DNA from: Terrimonas ferruginea DSM 30193
Lineage (GTDB): Bacteria > Bacteroidota > Bacteroidia > Chitinophagales > Chitinophagaceae
Direction: 5' to 3'
NCBI RefSeq assembly: GCF_000425585.1
Contig: NZ_AUDS01000014.1
Coordinates: 178,798-242,797 of the forward strand
Length of the DNA: 64,000 nucleotides
The position numbers and the translations under genes were made by a program. The notes under the pieces were generated by a model. The model ran no database searches. It saw only the letters and a list, made by a program, of their open reading frames with translations, and was not told the DNA's origin. Positions 43,353-52,128 of this stretch are shown here, in pieces (position 1 is the stretch's first letter; each line of letters begins with the position of its first letter).

Positions 43353-44399
43353 CTAATGTACTGCCTGCAGGGCAACGACCGGCGAACTGCTCAGCGAACC
43401 CGCCAGGCGGCCGATTTCGTGCACGGCCTGACGGTAGGATGCGAGCTGCTGTTCCGTTTCAGTAAGTCGCCCCCGCAATTCTTTCAGTTCTGCATGCAGT
43501 TGCTGTTGCTGGTTTTCATACCCTTCTGCCAGCGAACTTTTACTGGCTTCAAGCCGGTTGCGTTCGTCCTGCCAAAGCTGCGATTCCGCGAGCTGCTGCT
43601 CCCGTTGCTCTTGTAACTGAATTACTTTTTCTTCCAGCTTTGCCTGTTGCAAGCGCAAAGCGGCCAGTTCGGCTACCGCCTGTTCTTCTGATTGCGTGGC
43701 CTGGTGATAGCGCCGGATGCGTTCTTCCAGTTGTTGTTGCAGGAAGCTGAGCTGCAATGTTTTTTCGTCCATCAGGTCTTTCACGTAAGCTTGTTCTGCC
43801 AGGCGTGTAAGGAGGGTTACTCTTTCTTCCTTCCATTGCTCCTCGTTTTGTGCACCATCGTTGTTTTCGGATAAATGGTTCCGCGCCTGTAAAACGGCAT
43901 TCTCTCTTTCCAATGTTTGAAACGCGTTGTTCAGTTCGCTGAGTTTTTCTAATAAGGTTTCGCGGTCCATTGCCGCAAGGCTTTCATCAGTGAACAGGGT
44001 TTCTGTTGTTGTTTCCATCGGATTGTGTGCAGGTGAATGTTGCATTGACAGGATATTTTGGGAAGTGATCAAAACGGTGTATTTCTCCCGCAACGATTGG
44101 AGGTCGCGATGGAGAACGGTATGGCGGGCAGCAGCCAGCGTCAACTGCCGTTGCTGCCGCCTTACCAGACCTGAATGGTCAACGAAGAGATATTGTTGCG
44201 CCTGCGGCGAAAGGCCCGGGACAGGCATAAAAAAAGCGTGTTTCCCCTGCACGACCGGCTGCAGGGCATGGCTCCGTTTCTGGCGGTAATGCCACCAGAT
44301 AGTGATGATCGCCACAATAGCGGCCACGGGTAAACCGATCCAAAGTGTCACCTGTATGAAGGGGGCTAACTCAGCAAAGCTGCCTGCGCCAATAAACAT
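43353..44399 (-). CDS. Membrane-anchored coiled-coil protein, unknown function
   Basis: 348 aa. One N-terminal membrane helix (about 15-36, QVTLWIGLPVAAIVAIITIW) is followed by a basic HYRQKRSH segment, a moderately conserved-looking region with SPQAQQYLFVDHSGLVRRQQ, and then a long Gln/Glu/Leu-rich coiled coil (about 150-335). No catalytic motif. It could be a scaffold at the inner membrane. The next minus-strand gene upstream is 432 bp away, so it seems to stand alone. Confidence 0.65.
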   Translation of the reverse strand: MFIGAGSFAELAPFIQVTLWIGLPVAAIVAIITIWWHYRQKRSHALQPVVQGKHAFFMPVPGLSPQAQQYLFVDHSGLVRRQQRQLTLAAARHTVLHRDLQSLREKYTVLITSQNILSMQHSPAHNPMETTTETLFTDESLAAMDRETLLEKLSELNNAFQTLERENAVLQARNHLSENNDGAQNEEQWKEERVTLLTRLAEQAYVKDLMDEKTLQLSFLQQQLEERIRRYHQATQSEEQAVAELAALRLQQAKLEEKVIQLQEQREQQLAESQLWQDERNRLEASKSSLAEGYENQQQQLHAELKELRGRLTETEQQLASYRQAVHEIGRLAGSLSSSPVVALQAVH

Positions 44400-44831
44400 A
44401 GTATGCCCTGTTGATGAAGTAGAGTTAGTGCATAACTATATAGCAGTATATGGATGAGGAGATAAAGCAATTCATGACGCAGCAACCGCGCAACAATGAT
44501 ACCAAAGGGAGTTAATGGGTATAACTATTGAACAAGGTTGAAGGCGTAAGGCTGAAGGTGTAAGGTAAACAGCCGCCCGATACTTCGGGCGTAAGTTATA
44601 AGTTGTAAGTATACAGCCCGTATATGGCTGACGGCGTAAGGTTGAAGGCGTAAGGTAAACAGCCGTTATGGTTCCTGAGGCCGATGCTTCGGGCCGAGGT
44701 TTCGGCCTGTCGAAGGATAAGTTATAGGTATCAGGCTAAACGGCCAGGGCTGTTTAATTCACTATTGACCATTCACCTTTGACCATTCACCTTTGACCAT
44801 TCACCTTTGACCATTCACCATTGACGAAAAT
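44400..44831. repeat. 432-bp repeat-rich intergenic region
   Basis: The first about 125 bp show nothing that I can support. From about 44526 there are two copies of GAAGGCGTAAGG...GTAAACAGCCG (44538-44576 and 44644-44676). A perfect hairpin CGCCCGA-TACT-TCGGGCG (44574-44591) follows the first copy, and a GGCCGATGCTTCGGGCC variant lies near 44689. The region ends in TTGACCATTCACC heptads (44757-44826), next to the proline dehydrogenase stop. Confidence 0.75.
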
Positions 44832-46082
44832 TCAGTCACCGGTAGCTGAAGCTTCCGAAGCTCTCCGCCTGAGTTCGCGGTCGATCAGCAGCAGTTCGCG
44901 GCCGGTCTGCCCTTTTACCGATGTATTCTCCTGCGCGCGGCGCATCAGGTAAGGAATTACATCGGAGATGGGACCAAACGGCAGGTATTTGCTTACACTG
45001 CATCCCGCGCTGGCAAGGTTGAATGTGATGTTGTCACTCATGCCATACAATTGGCTGAAATGCACATGCGGATGATTGAGGGGCAACCCTTTTTGCTGCA
45101 GGATACCCGCAGCCAGCAGGTTGCTGTATTCGTTGTGCGAGGCTACGATCAGCGCGATATGATCAAGATGATCCAGGCAAAACCGGATGCCGTCATTGTA
45201 GTCTTTATCGGAATGCTCCTTATCGGGCTGAATGGGTGAAGGATAATTTTTCTCTGCCGCTCTCCTGCGTTCTTTTTCCATATAAGCGCCGCGCACACAT
45301 TTGGCACCGAGGATAAAATTACGTTCCACTGCCGCCTCCTGCGAATCGCGCAGGAATTGCAGCCGGTCGTGCCGGTATAGCTGAATGGTATTGTATACAA
45401 CGGCACGTTCTTTATTGAACGTATCCATCATTAAGATAGTCAATGCATCGACCGGATCCTGTATCCAGCTTTCTTCCGCATCCACCAGCACACCAATGCC
45501 TTTCTCCGCAGCGGCTTCGCAGATGCGCATCATGCGCACGCGTACTTTGTGCCATTCTTCTTTTTCAACGGGAGATAATTCGTCTACTGCAGTGAGATAA
45601 CGTTTCATCAGGGTGCCCTTGCCCGCATGCATATCGTTGTCCAGTTTTTCCAGCAAACTGAATCTTGCGAAGCCGGTCACTTTGATGCTCATGAAAGGAA
45701 TATTCGGTTGCGTGGCGGCATAGTTGATCACGCGGATGAATTCTTCGGTGGCATGGTCGAAGCCGTGTTCACCGTCATCACCACCTTCCACACCGTAATC
45801 GAGGATCACCTGCACATTGTAGCGCGAAAGTGTTTCAGCCACTTTAGCCGTCTGGTCCAGCGTTTCACCGCCGACAAATTGTTTGAATATGGTATTTCTG
45901 ATCAGGCCTTTTACCGGCAGACCGGCACGGATGGCCCAGGGAGTGAAGCGTGTGCCCAGTTTTACGAGCCACGATTTTCCCATAGAAGCAAAAAGAAAAC
46001 GGGCTTTCTTTAATTCTTTATCCGATTTGTACGCAAAGGCAAACTCTGTATTGTCGAAGGAGATTCCCGGATGTAGTTCCAT
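44832..46082 (-). CDS. Proline dehydrogenase
   Basis: 416-aa FAD enzyme that oxidises proline to pyrroline-5-carboxylate. It has a TIM-barrel with SIKVTGFARF, IGVLVDAEESWIQDPVDAL, YNTIQLYRHDRL and KCVRGAYMEKER (flavin and substrate contacts). The C-terminal YGMSDNITFNLA and YLMRRAQENTSV hold the Arg pair that binds the proline carboxylate. Monofunctional: no aldehyde dehydrogenase domain. Alone on its strand. Confidence 0.92.
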   Translation of the reverse strand: MELHPGISFDNTEFAFAYKSDKELKKARFLFASMGKSWLVKLGTRFTPWAIRAGLPVKGLIRNTIFKQFVGGETLDQTAKVAETLSRYNVQVILDYGVEGGDDGEHGFDHATEEFIRVINYAATQPNIPFMSIKVTGFARFSLLEKLDNDMHAGKGTLMKRYLTAVDELSPVEKEEWHKVRVRMMRICEAAAEKGIGVLVDAEESWIQDPVDALTILMMDTFNKERAVVYNTIQLYRHDRLQFLRDSQEAAVERNFILGAKCVRGAYMEKERRRAAEKNYPSPIQPDKEHSDKDYNDGIRFCLDHLDHIALIVASHNEYSNLLAAGILQQKGLPLNHPHVHFSQLYGMSDNITFNLASAGCSVSKYLPFGPISDVIPYLMRRAQENTSVKGQTGRELLLIDRELRRRASEASATGD

Positions 46083-46143
46083 ATAGCTCTTAAAAAATAA
46101 TCACAAATGTACGTTAACTTATCCCATGGTCATCACCGGGGCT

Positions 46144-46151
46144 TATCTTTG
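46144..46151 (+). promoter_or_regulatory. -7 box of the acyl-CoA thioesterase gene
   Basis: TATCTTTG, 17 nt before the ATG at 46169. No clear -33 element. Confidence 0.45.
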
Positions 46152-46168
46152 CGGGAAACACGTAAGAC

Positions 46169-46684
46169 ATGGAACCAAAGACCGCCAGCGCCAGCCTCAC
46201 GATCATGACCGAGCTCGTTCTTCCCAACGATACCAACGTTTTTGGTAACCTGATGGGCGGACGGCTGATGTATTGGATGGACATTGCTTCGGCCCTTGCT
46301 GCGCAAAAACATTGTAATGCGCCGGTGGTAACGGCTTCCGTGGATAATATTTCGTTTGAAAACCCCATTCGCCTGGGAAATGTGGTCCATATCGAAGCCA
46401 AAGTAACGCGCGCGTTCAACAGCTCCATGGAAGTACACATGAAAGTGTGGGGTGAAGACCTGAAGCAACAGAAGAAATACAAAAGCAACGAAGCCTACTA
46501 TACATTCGTAGCGCTCGACGACCACAATAAACCTCAGCAGGTTCCCGGACTGATCCCGGAGACAGAGGAAGAAAAAAGATTGTTTGAAGGTGCGCTCCGT
46601 CGCCGCCAGATCCGCCTGATCCTCGGCGGAAAGATGAAACCCGACGATGCAAAAGAGCTTAAAGCACTGTTTGTAACAGACTAA
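46169..46684 (+). CDS. Acyl-CoA thioesterase (hot-dog fold)
   Basis: 171-aa cytosolic hydrolase of the YciA/BACH type. Visible: LPNDTNVFGNLMGGRLMYWM (the hot-dog helix with the catalytic Asn/Asp region), VTASVDNISFENPIRLGNVV and NSSMEVHMKVWGEDL. Chain-length preference cannot be read. Its TAA stop overlaps the TAG stop of the convergent mutS2 gene. Confidence 0.88.
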   Translation: MEPKTASASLTIMTELVLPNDTNVFGNLMGGRLMYWMDIASALAAQKHCNAPVVTASVDNISFENPIRLGNVVHIEAKVTRAFNSSMEVHMKVWGEDLKQQKKYKSNEAYYTFVALDDHNKPQQVPGLIPETEEEKRLFEGALRRRQIRLILGGKMKPDDAKELKALFVTD

Positions 46685-48786
46685 GCGGTTCCGGCATTTT
46701 CTTTTACCACTACCAGGTCGGCCAGGTTAACCTGCATCGGCAGCAGCCCGATTTTCACCACGGCTTTTTTGCCGCGGAGTTCGAGCACCTCCCCTACCTG
46801 GTGGTTCTTTTTCATTTTCACTTTATCACCGATACGTATCTCACCACCAACTTCTGAGAATTTCTCATCGATCTTTTTTTGCATCTTGCTCACCACTTTC
46901 TGTTCGTTCTTTTTGAACAGCAGTGCCTCCATTTCTTTGATCACTTTCTTTTTGTCATCGGTCTTGCGCCACTCCACCAGCATTTGTTTCAGCTTGCGTT
47001 CCATATCTTTCAGATATGTGATGCGGTTCTCTGAAATGCGGTTTTGTTCTTTCAGCATTTCCACCTGCTGTTTGTGGCGTTCGCGGTCCATCACCTGCTC
47101 CATTTCTTTCCGCAGCTTCTCATTTTCCTTCAATAATTTCTGCAGTTCTTTATCCTTCTTCTCTACTTCACGCAGGTCTTGTTCGGTGCGGTTGAGTAAT
47201 TTATCCAGGCGATATTGGTCATCATCCACCAGTTTACGTGCGCGCTGGATCAATGATTTTTCCAGGCCGATGCGCTCGGCGATGGCAAATGTGTAGGAAC
47301 TGCCGGGTTTACCTACCAATAGTTTGTATTGCGGTTGAAGATTTTTTTCATCGAAAGCCATGGCACCGTTGAGAATGCCTGCGGTTTTACCCGCCATCAC
47401 TTTCAGGTTGAGGTAGTGCGTGGTAACAATGCCGTAGGAATGTTTGCGCGCCAGTTCCTGCATGATCACTTCGGCAAAGGCGCCACCAAGGCTTGGATCG
47501 CTACCGCTTCCCAATTCGTCGATAAAGAAAAGTGTTTTGCCATTGGCGTGCTCCATGAAATGTTTCATGTGGAGCAAATGACTACTATAGGTACTGAGTT
47601 CAAATTCGATGCTTTGCGTGTCGCCGATATGGATCATCAGTTGACGGAAAATACCGAACTGCGAAGACGGATGCACAGGCACCAGCAATCCCGCCTGTAC
47701 CATCATCTGCAACAGTCCCACCGTTTTCATGGTGACCGTTTTGCCACCGGCATTGGGACCGCTGATCACGAGGATCCTGCTTTGCTCATCGAGCGTGAGG
47801 TTCATCGGGATGGTGGGTTTGCTGCTTCGCTGATTATAGAGATACAACAACGGATGCACGGCCTGAACCAGGTGAACATGTGCTTTATCTACAAGTGTTG
47901 GAAATTCACCACGTATTTCGCGTGCAAGTCTTGCTTTGGCCCGGATGAAATCATATTCACCCACAACGGAATGGTAAGTATTGAGCAGCGGTGACCATGC
48001 CGACAGGCGGCTTGTGAGCTGGCGAAGAATGCGGTACACTTCTTTGCGTTCCGCATTTTCCAGTTCGTATACCTGGTTATTCAGTTCGATGGTTTCTTCC
48101 GGTTCGATAAAAGCCGTTTTGCGGCTGTCGCTTTCACCGTGAAGAATGCCTTTGACCGTTCTCTTTTGTTCGGCGAAAACCGCCACCACGCGGCGGCCGC
48201 TCATGAAGCTTTCTTCTATCTCCGCCAGGTATCCCTGCTTGTTGAGTTTGGCTACAATTTTCTCAAACAGGCGGCGCAGTTCATTGCGCTTGCGGAACAG
48301 CGAAAGGCGTATATCGCGAAGGTCCTCGGATGCGTTGTCTTTTACCTGGCCGGATTCATCAAGCACCTCGTCGATCAGTTCGATGATATTTTTTTCATAA
48401 TACGTACCATCTACCACTTTCAGCAGGGCCGTATAAACAGTGCGGCGTTCGGCGTCGAACCAGCGGAATATTTTCTCCATGCTTTCCGCCAGTTTGCGGA
48501 TACCCATCAGGTCTTCACCATTGAGTACGGCACCGGGAATGGAAAGCAGTTTGAGTTCTTTGGCCAGGTTGAGGATATAATCGTTGGGAAAATGGATACC
48601 GTTGATCAGAAGCTGGTGATACTCATGGCTCTGCCGCAATTCGGTATCGATATAGTCCTTGCGTGTATGGATGCGCAATTGCTCCGCTTTGTTGCGGGCA
48701 TACTCCAGTTGGCAAAACCCGCTGAGGAGGGTCTTAACCTTGTCAAATTCAAGTTGCTGATAAGCGGATTCAGGAAAAAGTTTCAT
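46681..48786 (-). CDS. mutS2: MutS2 family DNA-binding ATPase without Smr domain
   Basis: 701 aa. The start MKLFPESAYQQLEFDKVKTL at 48786 matches the family; the frame stays open to 49164 but that part lies across msrA. It has the core and lever domains, then the ATPase with Walker A ISGPNAGGKTVTMKT and Walker B LFFIDELGSGSDPS, a long Lys/Glu coiled coil, and an SH3/KOW-like end (GDKVKMKKNHQVGEVLEL). MutS2 proteins act on recombination or stalled ribosomes. The C-terminal Smr nuclease domain of longer members (about 780 aa) is absent, and the protein ends at a stop overlapping the neighbouring gene. Confidence 0.85.
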   Translation of the reverse strand: MKLFPESAYQQLEFDKVKTLLSGFCQLEYARNKAEQLRIHTRKDYIDTELRQSHEYHQLLINGIHFPNDYILNLAKELKLLSIPGAVLNGEDLMGIRKLAESMEKIFRWFDAERRTVYTALLKVVDGTYYEKNIIELIDEVLDESGQVKDNASEDLRDIRLSLFRKRNELRRLFEKIVAKLNKQGYLAEIEESFMSGRRVVAVFAEQKRTVKGILHGESDSRKTAFIEPEETIELNNQVYELENAERKEVYRILRQLTSRLSAWSPLLNTYHSVVGEYDFIRAKARLAREIRGEFPTLVDKAHVHLVQAVHPLLYLYNQRSSKPTIPMNLTLDEQSRILVISGPNAGGKTVTMKTVGLLQMMVQAGLLVPVHPSSQFGIFRQLMIHIGDTQSIEFELSTYSSHLLHMKHFMEHANGKTLFFIDELGSGSDPSLGGAFAEVIMQELARKHSYGIVTTHYLNLKVMAGKTAGILNGAMAFDEKNLQPQYKLLVGKPGSSYTFAIAERIGLEKSLIQRARKLVDDDQYRLDKLLNRTEQDLREVEKKDKELQKLLKENEKLRKEMEQVMDRERHKQQVEMLKEQNRISENRITYLKDMERKLKQMLVEWRKTDDKKKVIKEMEALLFKKNEQKVVSKMQKKIDEKFSEVGGEIRIGDKVKMKKNHQVGEVLELRGKKAVVKIGLLPMQVNLADLVVVKENAGTA

Positions 48787-48952
48787 ACACGTTACATCAA
48801 AAAAGCCAGCAAAGTTAGAACTATTCAGGCTTAGAACCCAAATAAGTACCCTAAGCCAATTGATTGTTAAACAACAGAACCAAAAAACCGGCCGGTTGTT
48901 ATAAACGTAGATGCATTGAAAAAAAATCAGGAAATTTGTCCTGCAAAACAAT

Positions 48953-49618
48953 ATGAAACACCTAATTACCTTTATGCTGGCGGCTGCGGTGGGACTTGTC
49001 TCCTGCGCGCAGAACAATGCCCGTCCGGCGAAAAACGAAACAAAAACATCTACCGCTAATACTACCAACACAATGGCGACAACTGATACAGCTACATTGG
49101 CAAACGGGTGCTTCTGGTGCACCGAAGCGATCTTCGAACAACTGGAAGGCGTGATCAGCGCCACCTCCGGCTATACCGACGGCCAGACGAAAAATCCTAC
49201 CTATAAAGAAGTGTGCTCCGGCGAAACCGGACATGCGGAATGCCTTCAGATCGTCTATGATCCTTCCAAGATCAGCTTCGACGAATTGCTGGAAGTATTC
49301 TGGAAAACGCACGACCCTACCACACTCAACCGCCAGGGCAACGACGTAGGTACGCAATACCGCAGCGGTGTGTATTACCACAACGAAGAGCAGAAAGAAA
49401 AAGCGGAACATTACAAGGCCGAACTGGACAAGAGCGGCGCGTTCGACAAACCAATCGTTACCGAGATCAAACCCTTCAGCGTGTTCTATCCTGCTGAAGA
49501 TTATCATCAGCAATATTTCGAGAACAACGAAAATGCCAATCCTTATTGCAGCATCGTGATCCGCCCGAAAGTGGACAAGTTTAAGAAGGTGTTTAAGGAT
49601 AAGCTGAAGAAAGATTAA
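48953..49618 (+). CDS. msrA: Peptide-methionine (S)-S-oxide reductase, lipoprotein form
   Basis: 221 aa. The N-terminus is a lipoprotein signal (LISFM-like helix ending AAAVGLVSC), followed by an Asn/Thr linker. The catalytic domain starts near residue 50 with the active-site GCFWCTEAIFE; ATSGYTDG, HAECLQIVYDP and HDPTTLNRQGNDVGTQYRSG are also typical. It repairs oxidised methionine in envelope proteins. Divergent from mutS2. The gap holds no clear promoter. Confidence 0.93.
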   Translation: MKHLITFMLAAAVGLVSCAQNNARPAKNETKTSTANTTNTMATTDTATLANGCFWCTEAIFEQLEGVISATSGYTDGQTKNPTYKEVCSGETGHAECLQIVYDPSKISFDELLEVFWKTHDPTTLNRQGNDVGTQYRSGVYYHNEEQKEKAEHYKAELDKSGAFDKPIVTEIKPFSVFYPAEDYHQQYFENNENANPYCSIVIRPKVDKFKKVFKDKLKKD

Positions 49619-49700
49619 TTTGACGATTTGAAAATTTGAAGATTTGGAAATTGTTATAGAATTATCAAATTTTCAAATTGTCAAATTCTCTCATTAGACT
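49619..49700. repeat. TTTGAAAATTTG word tract with internal symmetry
   Basis: GACGATTTGAAAATTTGAAG words after the msrA stop are followed by complementary CAAATTTTCAAATTGTC words (49667-49688). This makes a large imperfect inverted repeat around TTGTTATAGAATTAT. Confidence 0.6.
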
Positions 49701-49750
49701 TTCAATTTTCCCTAACATTTGTTTGGTTAGTTTTCCTGAAAAGAAAGTCT

Positions 49751-50455
49751 ATGAGAAGAATCTTTACACTTTTAACCTTGTTGTTCAGTGGCACTGTATT
49801 CGGACAGGAAACGTTCGGATCCTTGAGCTTTCAGCTCGCTTTTCCCCAGGAAGAATATAAAGAAACTTATCCCCGTACCGGCTGGGGCGGACGGCTCGCT
49901 GTCATGCATCGCTTTAGCGACAACCAGCCTTTCAGTATCGGTGGAGAACTCGGCTGGCTGCAGAATGGCCATGATTCGCGCCGTTTCCGTGTGCCCTTTT
50001 ACGGCCGCGACAACCGCGTGCAGGTGACCGCTACCAACAACGTGGCCACTGTCGCCTTTAAAGTACGCGCCGACCTCATCCCTTCGCGTCATGATTTCCA
50101 ATTGTTCCTCGAAGGCACTGCCGGCACCAACGTGTTTTTCTCCAAAGCCAATTACGACTACGGCAACTACAACAATTACTACTACGACTATTATGGTTAT
50201 TATCCCGACAACAATACCATGTATAGCAAAAACCGCTGGACGTTCATGTGGGGACCAGGCATGGGGGCCGAAATCAAAGTAGGCAAAAGGAAAGATGCCG
50301 CCATCATGCTCAAAGGATCGTACCTGTTCGGAGGCGATACGCGTTATCTCACCGACCCTTATATTTCACCCGACGGCGATGTATTCTTCACGGAGAAAAA
50401 ATCTCCTACCACCATGCTGATTGCCGAGGCGGGCGTACGATTTACCATCGAATAA
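49751..50455 (+). CDS. Outer-membrane beta-barrel protein with Tyr/Asn-rich loop
   Basis: 234 aa with a signal peptide (about 1-19, ending VFGQ). Amphipathic beta-strands suggest an eight-strand-type barrel, ending in a strand AEAGVRFTIE. One loop (about 136-160) is almost only Tyr, Asn and Asp (YDYGNYNNYYYDYYGYY). No family is recognised. Convergent with the peptide-binding lipoprotein gene, 1 nt between the stops. Confidence 0.65.
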   Translation: MRRIFTLLTLLFSGTVFGQETFGSLSFQLAFPQEEYKETYPRTGWGGRLAVMHRFSDNQPFSIGGELGWLQNGHDSRRFRVPFYGRDNRVQVTATNNVATVAFKVRADLIPSRHDFQLFLEGTAGTNVFFSKANYDYGNYNNYYYDYYGYYPDNNTMYSKNRWTFMWGPGMGAEIKVGKRKDAAIMLKGSYLFGGDTRYLTDPYISPDGDVFFTEKKSPTTMLIAEAGVRFTIE

Positions 50456-50456
50456 T

Positions 50457-52094
50457 TCAGAAACGCGTGTGCCGGAGTTCCAGCAGATTGAGTGCATTGG
50501 GCTCAAACCCTTTCACTTCAGGCTGCACGAGATGCACTACTTTATCATACCAGAGTGGAACTACCGGTGCATCTTCCATGATCAATTGATCCGCCTGCTG
50601 GTAAAGACGGTAACGGAGCGAGTCGTTGGTTTCGGCCAATGCCTGTTCAAACAACCGGTCGAAGCGGGGATTATTGTAACGCGTATAGTTCGGGGGCGAA
50701 GGGTTGCGTGAATAAAAAACGGACAGATAGTTTTCTGCATCCGGATAGTCCGCGATCCAGCTGCCCCGGAAAAAAGGTGCGCGCTGGTTGGCGGTCATCT
50801 CAAGCAGCAGGGCTTTCTGCACTACCTCTACCTGTATCGGTATGCCCACTTCGCTGAGTTGTTTGGCAATGAAACTGGCCATATCTGCATAAATGGGAAT
50901 CGTGAGCAGTTTAACGGGTGGTAAGCCTTTCCCGCCAGGAAAACCGGCCTCTGCCAACAAGCGGTTGCTACGAACAGGATCATAGGTATAACCTTTCACG
51001 ATGCTGTCGTTAAACGATGGCAATCCCGCAGGAACAAAACCGGATTCGGCCGGTGTGCCCAATGAATTGCGCAGGTAGAGAATCATTTTTCTCCGGTCAA
51101 AACCGTAGTTGATGGCCTGCCGCACTTTGCGTGCATACAACGGCGAACCAGCAGGACCGTTCACCGAATCGACCAGGATACCGAGGTATTCGATGTTGAG
51201 ATAGGGATGGGTGTGCAAACGAACCTTACTCTCCCACTCCTTCCGCAAGGCACCGCGTTTGGTGAGTACTTCATCTTTAAAGGAAGCATCGATATCGTTG
51301 ATAAAATCCAGTTGTTTCTGCCGGAATAAAAGAAACTCGGTCGCACGGCTGTCGTAGAAAGAAACCTTGATACCATCGAGATAAGGCAGGCGGTTGCCGG
51401 CGCTATCGGTTTCAAAATAGCGGTCATTGCGCGCCATCACCAAAGCCTGACCTTCCTCCCAGGCTACAAAACGGAATGGTCCGGTGCCGACAGGGTGGCG
51501 ACGGAAGTCACGTCCGTATGCTTCAACAGCCTCCCTGGGAATAATCGAACAATATTGCATGGAAAGAATACCGAGAATGGGATGGTACGGCTTGAGCAGC
51601 ACCAGCTGAAACGTGGAGTCGTTCAATGCAACGAAAGGCTGCACACTGTCGACCTTATTATTGAATATCCATGCACCGGGACTTGCCGTTTTCGGATCGC
51701 GGATACGTGAGAGACTGAACACAATATCGGAGGCATTTAACAAACGGCCTTTACCGTTGGGAAAAGAAGGATCGTCGTGGAAATAAACATCCCGGCGCAG
51801 ATGAAAAGTATAACGAAGGCGGTCTTCGGACACCTCCCAGGAAAGTGCAAGTGAAGGCACGATGTGCAGGCTGTCGTCCACTTCCACCAGTGTATTGAAT
51901 AGCTGATGCGCCGGCCACATATTGGCCTGGTTGCGGGCCATCGCGGGATCGAGCGAGGAAATGCCCGCCTGTTCGTTGTACCGGAAAAAGCGGCGCTTGT
52001 CAGCTTGCTGGCTGCCGCAGGCCATCAGCACTAACAGGAAGAAGCCTGCCGCCAGTTTTGCACCAATGTGAGATCTTATAATTTTTTTTGCCAT
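50457..52094 (-). CDS. ABC transporter substrate-binding lipoprotein (peptide/OppA type)
   Basis: 545-aa SBP_bac_5 family protein. It has a lipoprotein signal (FFLLVLMAC, Cys about 26) and the family motifs ISSLDPAMARNQANMWPAHQ, LSWEVSEDRLRYTFHLRRDV, NASDIVFSLSRI and VGTGPFRFVAWEEG. It would bind peptides or a similar solute for an ABC importer; no permease or ATPase gene is nearby. Divergent from the M1 peptidase gene with only 34 bp between starts. Confidence 0.88.
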   Translation of the reverse strand: MAKKIIRSHIGAKLAAGFFLLVLMACGSQQADKRRFFRYNEQAGISSLDPAMARNQANMWPAHQLFNTLVEVDDSLHIVPSLALSWEVSEDRLRYTFHLRRDVYFHDDPSFPNGKGRLLNASDIVFSLSRIRDPKTASPGAWIFNNKVDSVQPFVALNDSTFQLVLLKPYHPILGILSMQYCSIIPREAVEAYGRDFRRHPVGTGPFRFVAWEEGQALVMARNDRYFETDSAGNRLPYLDGIKVSFYDSRATEFLLFRQKQLDFINDIDASFKDEVLTKRGALRKEWESKVRLHTHPYLNIEYLGILVDSVNGPAGSPLYARKVRQAINYGFDRRKMILYLRNSLGTPAESGFVPAGLPSFNDSIVKGYTYDPVRSNRLLAEAGFPGGKGLPPVKLLTIPIYADMASFIAKQLSEVGIPIQVEVVQKALLLEMTANQRAPFFRGSWIADYPDAENYLSVFYSRNPSPPNYTRYNNPRFDRLFEQALAETNDSLRYRLYQQADQLIMEDAPVVPLWYDKVVHLVQPEVKGFEPNALNLLELRHTRF

Positions 52095-52101
52095 GAAAGG
52101 C

Positions 52102-52109
52102 TAAATTTA
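52102..52109. promoter_or_regulatory. Palindromic TAAATTTA, possible shared -7 box
   Basis: Self-complementary TAAATTTA sits in the 34-bp gap between divergent starts (52094 minus, 52129 plus). On each strand it is one base off TAnnTTTG. It could serve both directions. Confidence 0.25.
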
Positions 52110-52128
52110 CAATTCAAACCCATTCATC

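Noticed and set aside
44450..44515. 21-codon plus-strand ORF
   Set aside because: Too short, no coupled neighbour on its strand, and no sign of a start region.
48787..49164. N-terminal extension of mutS2
   Set aside because: The extension runs antisense across msrA and does not resemble MutS2; MKLFPESAYQQLEFD at 48786 is the family start.
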